A stretch of 64,000 nucleotides of DNA, taken from NCBI RefSeq assembly GCF_003473485.1, contig NC_053044.1, positions 32,864,091-32,928,090 of the forward strand, written 5' to 3'. How positions within the stretch are numbered: the first letter of the stretch is position 1; each line of letters starts with the position of its first letter. The DNA is from Medicago truncatula. Lineage: Eukaryota > Streptophyta > Magnoliopsida > Fabales > Fabaceae. This document shows, in pieces, positions 10,701 through 21,900 of the stretch. The notes beneath the pieces are model-generated. The model did not search any database and was not told the origin of the DNA. It saw only the letters and a list, made by a program, of their open reading frames with translations. Both the position numbers and the translations under genes were made by a program.

Positions 10701-13203
10701 CCTGGGATACCTCCGTCATCTTTAATGACCTTTTGGAACAAGGTTTTGGATACTGCACTTTTCTTAAATTTAATTATTGACGTCCTTTTTTTGATTAAAA
10801 ATAAAGTTTAGGTGAGTTGGTTTTTCAAAGACAATGATCTTTAACATAATGTCTTTTAGAGTCGCTTTCGATCATCACCATTCTTATATTACTATTCACA
10901 ATTTCACAGACATTTGCTTGAGATCAATTTGATGTAAAGCACACATACTGTCCTTATTTGGATATATAGACGCTCAATAAAATCTTGTATTATATTATAC
11001 CTGCGAGCTACATCACATTTTGATTAAGTATCAATGTATAAACTCCATATTTAAATGGTGGGGGTGCTATCATGGGCACATCCAACTAAAATGCTAAAAA
11101 GTGCGGAAAAAAAACCCTCTACATCTATATCTGTAAGCTGCACAACAGGTGCCTTTGACTAAATTATTAATATGCCATGTTGACTCATATTATTTGTATT
11201 GACTGTACCATTGTTGAATCACATAATTTATCAATGCATATTTCAATGCACGTATTAATGTACTGTCTTGAATCACATAATTGGTCTCGGCATTTATCGA
11301 ATTCCATATTTTCCCACTGTTCATTATTTTACTTGTTTTGTTCTTTTCTCGTATTTTATCAGAATCCCGGAATCTCTGGTGTCGTGTTAGAAGATTTTGA
11401 CTCTTCCTTTGTTAACGAGTTCTACCATAGTTATCTTGATGATTTATGTGAGTTAACCTGTGACCCTGGCATTATTTTCTTCTTACCTGTTTGACTTTTT
11501 CTAGCCTTTCATGGCTATTCCCTTGTTATATGCCGTCTCATTTGTATGATTAAATGCAGCAAATGTGAACTCATCGGCTGTAGTTGCTGCTGCTTCTCTT
11601 GTTGCCCGAACCCTTTACATACTTGCTAGTGAAACTAATGATGTACAAAATTCAACTTTGGCTGCTATAAATGTAAATGTCTCACTTGTTGAACAACTTG
11701 TGGGTTGCCTGTTGGGCTGTGATCCTGGTCTTTCTTGTGAGTTGGTGAAGAAATATATTTCACCCGCTTCAACCTGTGCGAGCAATTATGTTGGTGTTAT
11801 CTTAGATGAACCTTCTTCCACACCTAATCCAGGATACATTAATGACGTTCCTAGGTTCATCTGGAATTTTCTAGCCGATATAACTTCTATCTCAAAGGAG
11901 AATAGTAGCTCAGGTTGTCAACAGGGTTGCAGTGGTAGCGATGAAGTTTGCATTAAAGCAGAGACTGATGGAAAGGGAGTTTGTGTTCTCTCTACAACTA
12001 GGTATTTTTTTGTCTAAATGTACTTTATAGATTTAGTAAACGGATATGCATTTCTTGGTCCTGAATTTAGGATATATCTGTAGTTTCTTATCGGTATTCT
12101 TTTCCAGGATTAGGCATGCTTGCTATCATTTGATGTTGTGATTCTACCCCTATAATTGAATTGAGGTTTACAACGTGCATAATTGGATAAGTACTGCATT
12201 TTTTTTATGGGAACACAACTGAACCATGTATGGAACGGAAAACTCCTCCATGTCCCGATCCCGAGTCCAACTTATGTTAAAATGGAACTTGGATGTATTG
12301 GGAAAAACCCAAGTCCCACATCGGATAGATAAGACTCTTGATATAGAGGAGGCAATCCTCACCTTACAAGCCGGTTTAGTAAGGATGAGTTAGGCCCCGA
12401 ATTTCAACAGGATGTACCCCCAATTTGTTTCACTATTTATGCCTAACCACGATTCCCATAAAGTATAATCCATGTTTGTTTTCAGATTAGGATGATGTCT
12501 AAATATTTTTACCTTTTAAATTGAATATTTGATATTTCACGAAGCAGATAATAGCTGACAATGGTTGTATAAAATGTGATTTTGGCTAATTTCAAATCAT
12601 GTGTTTATAAATATGTTGGATTGACTTTCTACACATACACGCTCACAGGTTCTCACACTCATGTGCATGCATATTTACCACACTTGGTAAAAATTTGGAT
12701 TAACCCAGTTGATTACAGAATCCATACTGTTTCTAAGATTTATGTCATAATTGGCACCTTTGTTAAGTTTGCTTATGCGATGCATGTAGTTGGAGTAGAC
12801 TTCATGCTTTTCATGTTTAGACTGTTCACGTGTTATATGCCCGCTTCCATTTTCCTGGTACTGCACTTGTGAACTTGACATGATTAAACGGCTAAGTTGA
12901 TGCTCGGTAATTTAATATTGATGTAAAATCTTTTACAGGTACGTTCCAGCATATTCAACACGGTTATCATTTGAATCAGGAGTATGGAGTGTTTTGCCCC
13001 CAAATTCCTCAGACAAAATGGGGGTCGTAGATCCAGTCTGGACAGAAAGTAACTGGAATACAGTAGGCATTCGGATCTACACAGTCCAAATTGCTGCTTA
13101 TGACCGGGTTGTTCTGTTTGGGGGAATGACTCTTACACTCTTGGCATACCTTGGAATAGCAGTTACAAGAACTTTCGTTGCCAAAGCAACAAAGAGGGAT
13201 TGA
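4717..13203 (+). CDS. NCT: Nicastrin, γ-secretase substrate-receptor subunit
   Basis: A single-pass membrane glycoprotein of the presenilin/γ-secretase intramembrane protease complex. My 15-exon model is 4717-4888, 4999-5113, 5818-5900, 5992-6068, 6517-6594, 7659-7730, 7828-7901, 8473-8605, 8716-8787, 10090-10209, 10369-10440, 10602-10742, 11363-11447, 11560-12001 and 12939-13203. All junctions are GT-AG and the total is 2001 nt (666 aa plus stop), close to the family's usual ~650-710. An N-terminal signal peptide (MALTFIFLFFIPHLLSSISA) is followed by a Cys-bearing lumenal region. GEAWGYLGS at residues 300-308 corresponds to the DYIGS substrate-recognition site of animal nicastrin. A C-terminal transmembrane helix (VVLFGGMTLTLLAYLGIAV) ends in a short basic tail. 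Introns 5, 9 and 14 hold repeats. The gene appears intact. Confidence 0.93.
6775..7310 (+). mobile_element. RTE-like LINE fragment in nicastrin intron 5
   Basis: Translating the plus strand across several stops gives phrases typical of the C-terminal reverse-transcriptase region of plant RTE-like LINEs: IQNDGK..IED.DHRI.AG.MK near 6885-6950 and TITEKMIESHLRCYRHMWRR near 7200-7260. The copy is decayed with many in-frame stops. The same segment of a related LINE lies in the complex I gene's first intron (17390-17635). Confidence 0.6.
9222..9406 (-). mobile_element. tRNA-derived SINE (Au-like) with exact 15-bp TSD
   Basis: A 185-bp SINE on the minus strand inside nicastrin intron 9. The perfect direct repeat TGACCTTGAAGATCT flanks it at 9207-9221 and 9407-9421. 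Reading the minus strand, it starts AGGGGTAACCTTGGCGTAAC, has a box-B-like GGTCACGGGTTCAAGTCC, and ends with the phrase GGGAGCTTTAGTGCACTGGG then TTGCCCTTTT. This tail resembles the Au SINE family known from several angiosperms; the family name is from memory. Confidence 0.8.
12270..12410. repeat. Fossil LTR/TRIM-like dispersed repeat in nicastrin intron 14
   Basis: The signature phrases are aagtcccacatcgg, aggcaatcctcaccttacaa, and gccggtttagtaaggatgag then ttagg. I recognise these as a widespread plant repeat, probably an LTR or TRIM fragment. It is non-coding and partial. Diverged relatives in either orientation occur near 33.9, 60.6 and 61.6 kb. Confidence 0.4.
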
Positions 13204-14040
13204 CACTATTAAATTTATGAAAGCTAACTACTAAATTTTGTGAAACTAGGGCAAAATTAAATAGGTTGATAGGAAAATTACTAGTTTCTGGAAAATTTGT
13301 AAGGATGTGAATTATTTAGGCCACATTCTTGTGCTTGTGAATTTATCTGCAACAAGACCATTTTTTATCACTTGTAGTTAAGTGTTAGGAAATGTAATGA
13401 AAACAAAAAGTAAAAAGCTTGGTGTGTTTGTGTTGTGTATTTCTGTAGTCCTAGTTAGTGAGCAGCAGCGTAATTTTTAATTTAATCCTTGTTAAATTAT
13501 TAAAGTTCCAGTTAAGCTAATTGAATTGCGACACCTAAGTATAGTAGATGTAACGTTTAATTTGATTTTCTAAACATTAATCAATACATACTTTAGCAGA
13601 AATAGACATCAAATATACTACTAGATGTTACCCAATATTTCTCAACAAAAGAGGTTTCAATCGATCCGATATTTGATTTGAAATTAATTTTCATATATTG
13701 TCGGTGTTAAAGTTTTTATATTGGTAATCAATCACAAATCATTATTTTTATGGCGATTCAACAATTGTGATCGACTATTTGTGCATATGAATTAAATCTA
13801 TTTTATTTTGATCAAACCATCTCAGTGTCTTGATTAAATTGAAAAGACTTAAGCTTATTAATAAGCCATTAGTTTCTTCTTTTGGTACAACGTTCTCCAA
13901 AGTTCTAGTGGACGTGCTTATTTTTTTCTTCATTGAAATCGAAAGGCTGAAAGCAGACTTGGAAATAGGCTTCATGTCCGAAGCATTTATATTGAAAGGC
14001 ATGAAAGGTGACACGGTTACTCTATTAACGCCCTAAATAC
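13204..14040. other. 3' flank of nicastrin, no gene seen
   Basis: AT-rich sequence after the nicastrin stop. The first ~250 bases probably contain the 3' UTR. The short frames here lack codon bias or recognisable motifs, and I see no gene or clear element before the MITE at 14041. Confidence 0.5.
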
Positions 14041-14320
14041 TACTCCCTCCATTCATTTTCTTTTGATGTTTTAGCTCTTGACACAAATTTTAAGGAGTAA
14101 TTAAAGTATATAAACATTTGTGTGTTTTTTACTTAAATGTCCTTATTTATCATTAAATTCACATGTGATAAACCAAAGGTCACAAGTACTTTAATAGTTT
14201 ATTGTGTTTTCCAACAAGGGTAAACTTGAGAAAACAATAATAAATTCACTAAAACATCAAAAGTTTTGGAATATAGTTGAAGTTCTAAAACATCAAAAGA
14301 AAAGGAATGGAGGGAGTATA
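14041..14320. mobile_element. Stowaway-type MITE
   Basis: Long inverted repeats: CTCCCTCCATTCATTTTCTT then TTGATGTTTTAG on the left, and CTCCCTCCATTCCTTTTCTT then TTGATGTTTTAG on the opposite strand on the right, about 31 of 33 positions alike. TA is found at both borders. About 280 bp, non-coding. Confidence 0.8.
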
Positions 14321-15428
14321 AACTTAGTGTTAGTTGAAACCGATGAAGATTCAATAACGTTTGAAATTGAAACTGGTCACTATTTTCAATAATGTTTGGT
14401 TCCATTTTAGGTGAGAGTTTAGCAAAAGCTACGCTTTGCAACTTTATCACAAAGTCTTTTTCGTGAATTCAAACATAATTGATTTTGACATATTTGATTG
14501 CTTTTAAGTAGAATTAGTTTTTGCTCTGGATAATGATTTAAAGTTAAATTAAGAGCTTTTGCTTCAACAATATATATTTATTCTTAAATTTATTTCATAT
14601 CGTGCTCGTAGTTTGTCACACGATTTAAGGAACTCTCATGTTGAGTTTGTCTATATATAAGTCAATGAGCTTGTCCATACACTTTTAAAGGTGACCCCAT
14701 TTTTAGTTGGATTGAACGTTTCTCTTGATATCCCAAATCTCAACATTTTATTCAAGATACTACTATGAAAGAAATGCTTTGAGCTTTTTATCGCGAAAAA
14801 CAAATATCACTTTACAATTTACATTCAGCTCATTTTTATTCGAAAACAATTTTACACGATCAATGCATTCAAAAATCAGTTGTTCTCACTACATAGCTAA
14901 ACATACGAACTTGAGTCATTAAAGATCAATTGAGATAGGTTAGTTTAGCTTCTTCAACAAAAAAAAAGATCATCTGAGATGTGAGCTAGCCAAACGGCCA
15001 ACCGAACGTTGAATATGATCAGTAACTTATTTAACTCTAGCAAACCATGAAACAGCTTGATGTTCTCAACCTGTAAAGATCATACATGAGTTTGATTATG
15101 CTCCCAAAAATCCTCACTTACATTGTGGGAATTGAAAGCCTTTTAACTATACTAACCCTTTATCAATGCGCGAACCTAGACTCTCTATTCGAGTGAGTTC
15201 CACTTCTCTTGAAGCGTAATATCCTTATAATTAAGCCAAAAAATTTATAGCATTATTTCTTAAAAATTGAAGATACCTTAACATTTAAAAAATATAGCTT
15301 CTCTTCACGTGTCTTTATACACTCTCAAATATATCATTTTCTCTACATGTAACTAAACAATTATTAAAAATTGATCTTCAATATTTTAGGGCATTGTTTA
15401 AGCATCTTAAAGTAATAACTTTTACATT

Positions 15429-15651
15429 TTTTTTTTTTATGGAAAAGTGCTTATAGCATTTCATTGATAATAAGAGTTTCAATACATTCGGGTAAATTAA
15501 AATAAACAACCGGACTAGCTAGTAACGTGACTTCTCTTGAAAGAGCATGGGCAACCTCGTTGGTTTGTCGCCTAACAAACTCTATCCTAGAGTTAGAAAA
15601 CAGGGAGCTAAAAAAAAAAACGACAAGATGAAATAATACAACAAAATTTAG
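15429..15651 (-). mobile_element. 5'-truncated L1-type LINE with 13-bp TSD
   Basis: The direct repeat TAACTTTTACATT stands at 15416-15428 and 15652-15664. Between them, on the minus strand, a frame reads RIEFVRRQTNEVAHALSREV and later FNLPECIETLIINEML then stop. This is the C-terminal RNase H-like end of plant L1 LINEs. It is followed by a short 3' UTR and a poly(A) tail (T-run on the plus strand at 15429). A 5'-truncated retroposed copy; the short frame shows no stop in the stretch I read. Confidence 0.75.
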
Positions 15652-15900
15652 TAACTTTTACATTGAAAATATATAATTATGACTTTTATATGCGTTTGAC
15701 TTGTATTTTTAAGACAATTTTCTTTTGAGAGTTCCTTAAACAATGTCCTTGGAAAATTTGTTAGCAAAACTCATACATTAATCAATCTAATAAAGTTTCA
15801 ATTAGTGGTTTTGCGGGGTCAAAGCTAGATTTGAAGAGGGGGCAATAAATTTTAATGACTAGTTACAAAATATTTGAAGGAGTAGGGTCAAGTGCCCCTA

Positions 15901-16022
15901 TTTTGGTCAAGTGACTATAGCTCACACAATTTAATTGTGGAGAAGTGGGGTGTCTGAGGTTCGAACCCCGGCCCCTGCATATAATATGCAATATCCTTAC
16001 CAACTGAGTTAAGCTCACGGGA
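15901..16022 (-). mobile_element. tRNA-derived SINE
   Basis: On the minus strand the element starts TCCCGTGAGCTTAACTCAGT then TGGTAAGGATATTGC (box A) and has GGGGTTCGAACCTC (box B), with a tail ending CACTTGACCAAAA. This is the same head as the SINEs at 29259, 36667 and 42819. I could not find exact target duplications. Confidence 0.65.
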
Positions 16023-16231
16023 TAAATGTCCCCCATTTAATATAGTGGATTTGTGCCCGTGTCCCGTGGACATTGCTTAAGGAATCCATAAATAAAAAAT
16101 TTGTTTTGAAAGTATATAAGTTCTTATGTTTGATCAAATATTGATTACACTCCATTTTCTTAAAAATTTATTTGCTTTAGTTGTTTAACCAATATCTCTA
16201 GACATCGTCTTTACATTTTCCAAAAAGATTA

Positions 16232-16552
16232 TGGGATGTGTTATTTGAACAACCACTTGATTGACAACTTATTGAACAACCATATATTTATAAAGAAAAA
16301 ATAGGTATTGACACAAAAATCAAAGTAACAGCAAGATAAAGTAAAAACATATTGAGAATAGAGTGAAAAAGTTATCTCAAAAGTCGTGATAAAATGAACG
16401 TACAAATATCATTTCTTTATTTGATAAATGATATTTGTACAATCATTTTATGACAATTTTTTTTTCTTACTAATATTATATTTTTAATTTCTTTCCCGTC
16501 AATAGCTATAGAAGTTATGACATGAATGGTTATTCAAATAATACAACTCTTA
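16232..16552. mobile_element. MITE with central palindrome, upstream of the complex I gene
   Basis: The left end tgtgttatttgaacaaccac is mirrored on the opposite strand at the right end by agttgtattatttgaataac. Near the middle (about 16395-16445) the phrase acaaatatcatttctttatt is followed by its near reverse complement (aaatgatatttgt), a strong hairpin. The right end lies only about 220 bases before the ATG of the complex I gene, so it may supply part of its promoter. Confidence 0.6.
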
Positions 16553-16774
16553 TATATCTACTTGCCTAAGAGCATGTGATAAACGGGTCCGAAGCAAACC
16601 CGAATCTGAAATCGGATCAATTCAACTATCTCACCCATAACTCCATACAAAATTCATTTCCTTCTTCCTTCACCTCTCCCACCTCACTCTCCCATCTTTT
16701 CTCAAATTCAACCTCCCATCTCCGATCCAACACCCTTCTTTCTCACAAACTCACAATCAATTGATTGAATCAAA

Positions 16775-18935
16775 ATGGGGCTGGGTTTGTTAGCTTCCAA
16801 GACCCTCCGACCAACCACCACTCGCCTCCTCCTCCTCCGTTCAATCACCACCAAACCAGAACTCCGCAAACCCGAACCCGCCGCTCAACCCCAACCCGAA
16901 CAGCCTCTCGTCGATCTCACTCCCCGTACACCCGTCGCTGGCGCTAGAGTCCATTTCACCAATCCCGATGACGCTATTGAGGTTTTCGTCGATGGTTATC
17001 CCGTTAAAATTCCAAAAGGATTCTCTGTTCTTCAAGCGTGTGAGGTTGCTGGTGTTGATATTCCTAGATTTTGTTATCATAGCAGACTTTCCATTGCTGG
17101 AAATTGTCGTATGTGTCTTGTTGAGGTTGAGAAATCTCCTAAGCCTGTTGCTTCTTGCGCCATGCCCGCTCTTCCTGGTTAGATTCTTCATTTTTTTTTT
17201 AATTTATTTATTTATTTTATGTTTCTGGATTTGCATTTCATTGATAATTTTTTGTATGTGTTTTGTTTATCTCAAAAAGTTTAATTTTTTATTTTTTTTA
17301 TTTTGTTTCATGTGATGGATTGTTGGACGGTAAAGAATCAACATGAGAGTAAAATAAGCATAGCAAAGATTAGGATGTTGTGTTAGATGTGTGGTACAAT
17401 TTAATTAAAAACACAATATTAGAGAGATAGAGTTGGGGTAGCCACCTATTGGAGAAAAGATGGTAGAAACTCGACTTAGGTGATTTGGGCTTGTAGAGAA
17501 AAGACCTGTAGATTTTGTAGTAAGGAGTGTAGATTAGATGGAGAATAGTCTGATCACTAGAAGCAAAGCTAACCTAGAAAGACTTTAAGAGAAACTATTG
17601 AGAAATATGTAGAGATTAATTAGTTGGGTAGAAATATGATACTCCCTCCGTTTCAAAATACATGTCCATTTTGGAGAAATTGCAGTAACCAAGAAACCAA
17701 ATAAATTTTCTTATTTTTGATGAAAATATGTGTGTGTTTTCTATAATACCCTTAACCATTTATTATTTCTTTTTTTTTTTCTCTACAATAAATATGCAAG
17801 GGCATTATTGACAAGACAATAATTAATGTTGCATTGAAACTTGAAAGTGACAAGTATTGTGAAACAAAATTATTCTCTAAAATGGACAAGTATTATGAAA
17901 CGGAGGGAGTATATGATAGAACATTATTGCGACGTTTGTTATTGTTTGTTGTTGTTTGAGTTTCATCTTGTTTGTGACTTGAGTGATCTTTTGATTAGTT
18001 CAAGGCTAAGGGTATTGAACTTGGTTGATGATTGTGTTGTTGCTTGTTGTTATTTTCAAATTTTTAGTTTGTTGAACGTGTTATGAATTTTGATACTAGT
18101 GAACCATCTATTACATTTCCTTTTAACCGTCTCGATGAAATTTCTGTTTTTATTTTTGATTTAGCTTTTGTCTGTTTATTTTTGCTGTTAGTTTTGTTCA
18201 AAAATAAAATCTAGTACTTTGTCTTTAAGTTTTTTTTGCATACGCTGATTTTCAGATTTTGCGTTACAACTTATACTTCTTTCTACTTTAATTTTTTAAT
18301 TAGAGAGATATTTGATATAAAATTATCATATGTTTAGCTGGTTTGGGGATATCATCTATTTTTTTTTACCCGATCTTACTTTTAAATTCATTTGGTATTA
18401 TGACACCGACACACATAAACGACCTTGATTTTGTTTAGTTGAGGTTTTTAACTATTTATTGTTTTGATTCTTGTTAAAAATGTAATATGATCATATGTTC
18501 AATTTAGGGATGAAAATCAAGACCGACACACCTATTGCCAAGAAAGCACGAGAAGGAGTGATGGAATTTTTATTGATGAATCATCCATTAGATTGCCCAA
18601 TTTGTGATCAGGGTGGAGAGTGTGATCTTCAGGATCAGTCAATGGCATTTGGTTCTGATCGTGGTCGTTTCACTGATATGAAGAGATCTGTGGTGGATAA
18701 AAATCTTGGACCTTTGGTAAAGACTGTGATGACACGGTGCATTCAATGTACAAGGTTCATTTTTCCCTGCAAACTTGATTATCTTTACGTACACATTTTA
18801 ATAACTATATCTTACCTTGGAAGCTAGAAATTTGTTGTGACTTTTAATGTCTAAAAGAAAGTATCAAGTGGTCTATTCATGTTAATAGAGTATGTTTATG
18901 ATAATCTTGTAAGAATTAAGGACCTCATTGAGTTG

Positions 18936-18980
<45 letters not shown>

Positions 18981-21900
18981 CTTTTTTATTTTTTTATTTT
19001 TTTAAATTAAGCAGTGGTCATTGTTACAGTATGATAGTTTGCGAGGGAACTTATGGGTCAACTTTTTCTGTATATGATTAAAATAATAATCTGAACTGAT
19101 GCCTCTTCAAAAATAAAATAATCTGAACTGATGATTTAGTTTGGTTGTATGTTTTACTTACTCTCATGTCAGCTAAGGGCCAGCTAGGTTTCTTTTAATT
19201 TATGGTTAATGACATTTGGTAGCAATAGGCGTTGGCTATTTTGTAAAACCTAATCTTCAATATTTGGTAGCCTTCCTCTTTTTGTTGTCAATTAAATGTT
19301 ATATGTATCGTGATTATTTTATCTGAGTTCCTTAATGGATCTTGTGGAATATCACTTTCTTCCCACAGGTGTGTTAGATTTGCATCAGAGGTTGCAGGGG
19401 TTCAGGATCTTGGCATGTTAGGTCGTGGTAGTGGAGAAGAGATTGGAACATATGTTGAAAAACTCATGACAAGTGAACTCTCTGGAAATGTAATAGATAT
19501 CTGCCCTGTAGGAGCACTCACTTCAAAACCTTTTGCATTTAAAGCCCGGAATTGGGAGTTGAAGAATACAGAGACCATTGATGTTACTGATGCTGTTGGT
19601 TCCAATATTCGAATTGATAGCAGAGGACCTGAAGTCATGCGCATTGTTCCTCGTTTAAATGAGGTTAGATACTGATGGAAATGTTTTTTATTAAACTACC
19701 TGTGGTTGCCAAAGCTTCAATTTTCTTGTGGTTAACATTATTTAACTCTTGCAAGAAAAACCATGGTACCTTAAGTATGAATTAATTTAAAAAAAACCAT
19801 GGTACCTTAAGTATGAATTAATTTAAAAAAAATTGTTATTTATTAAGTTAATCTACACTACAACTTATAGGAATCGATGCTTATCAAAAGATGGTACCAA
19901 TGAATTCTGACCTTGATTTATTTAATTGGTTGTAGGCTTTTCTTCTTCTTTGCGTTAGAACATACTATTATGACATAAGCAAGTTGATTTTCAAACTTTA
20001 TTAGTTGGCAGCCTCTGAAACACAATACACATGTTGTGTTTGGAAAACTGATGTTGATTTTTTTTCCCCCTAATATCAATCTGATTACTTTATATCAATA
20101 GCAATGATTGCATTGATGTTGACTTTGAAAATAAGTAAAAAAAGACCTTCACTGAAGGACCCTATTATCACAATTTATTATGGGACTGAAGGAATTGTCT
20201 GAGTAGTTATTCAGTTCATTTCTAACTGAATAATTATACTTCCAGAAGAATATGTGAGCATTTTACTTGCGATTTCAAGCCTTGGGTTATGGGCAATTGC
20301 GTTAAGGAGACCTTTAGAAACCAGTCTGTCAATGCTATGGGGATGAGTATTTGAGGGATAACAAATAACAAACTGGTTTTTTTAGTGTTATTTACTGGGC
20401 CATTGATTGATCAGGGATCGTGAAGTAATCGTAGACTGTATAAAATGTGTAGGATGTGAATGTGTTTTTGCAGATGTTGCGATCCTCCCATGCTAATTTT
20501 TCGCAAGATACGGTCGCAGTGAACAAGGACGGACGGACACACATTCAACTAAATGGGGGCAGCTGCCCCCAATTTTTTAAAAATGCTATTTTTAGTCTTT
20601 CAAAAGCGCGCTATTGCGGAATAGCGGGGCTAAGGAGGCTTCCCCTGCGAAGCCATTTTCCTGCAACGGTCCTTCAACGATAGCTATGATAGTGGCCGCA
20701 TATAGCAGTGGAAACATGACTCAATCGCAGGTTTGCGTCCGCTTCTAGGGCTCCTGCCGTTTTCCGGCTACCACCCTCATGTTGTGAAGAAACAAAAAAT
20801 TTGAAGAAATGAATGATGATGACGAAAAGATGCAGGGGCACGGGGACTGATATAGTGTGACAGAGGTGCCTTTTGGAGATGATGTTTTATATTTAGGGTT
20901 TTGAGAATGGACATCTTAGCTTTAGGGTTTGTTTCACATAATGAGCCTATTATAAACCAAACAATGGGTCAAGTATCTTCCTAATATCTAACAAATGGGC
21001 CTAGTATGTTCATAATTCCTGATGTCTAACAAATGTTTACGGCGGTTATAGAGTTTTTTGACCCTGAAAAAAACCGAAACAAAAATACTCTAACATCTTG
21101 TATAAAAATAAATAACTAAAACTATAAAAAAAAAAAAAAATTGTTGATATACATATATAGTATAAACTACTTAAAGTTCATATTTTAATGGGAAATGATA
21201 AAGTTGGTTATAGCTATTAAGTATGATGGTCTCTTTAGTTTTGTGTATTTTTCTAGTTTTGAGTATTTATGTTTCCTTTGTACACTGATTTAGTCTTTGC
21301 TATGATAGCTATCTCGCTATAGCATTTTAGGGGGTCGGCGCGACACTATCTAGTTTTAACAACATAGGTTGCCCCTTGTCACCGCCAAAAAATATTGAAT
21401 AATTTTAGTTGTGAAGAATTAAATGCACAACAATTTTAACAACATAGGTTGCCCCTTGTCACAACAATATTGCTTGTTTGGTCACAACTAGATAAATATA
21501 TTTTTGATAGTGTTGAAAATAAATAAAAAATATCAAACAATTTTTAAAATATGAAGATTCTGAGGTATCTCTAATATTTTAGGTATATAATAATGGTATA
21601 ATTTTTTAATCTTTATATTTTTGCTTAACGATAGTGATGTTACTATTTTATTGTTTATGTATTGATGCGTGCGTGTGTGTGTGTGTGTGTTTATACAGTA
21701 CTATGATCTTGTCATTGATAGAAATTTCTGGATCCGTCCCTGGCAGTGAGACTTGGGAGAGCGAGCACTGTGTGCATAGATTCCCAAATCCCCCTGCACA
21801 CAACCTCACAAATTTAAATTATTTCATTTTAAAAGTTCTCTTCAAATCCCTGTGTTTTGCGGAGTCAACATTTTATTAGCAACTAGTTAAGTTCCAGTGA

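Noticed and set aside
17575-18086. Plus-strand frame in complex I intron 1 (17841-18086)
   Set aside because: It starts inside a MITE and shows no homology; intronic shadow.
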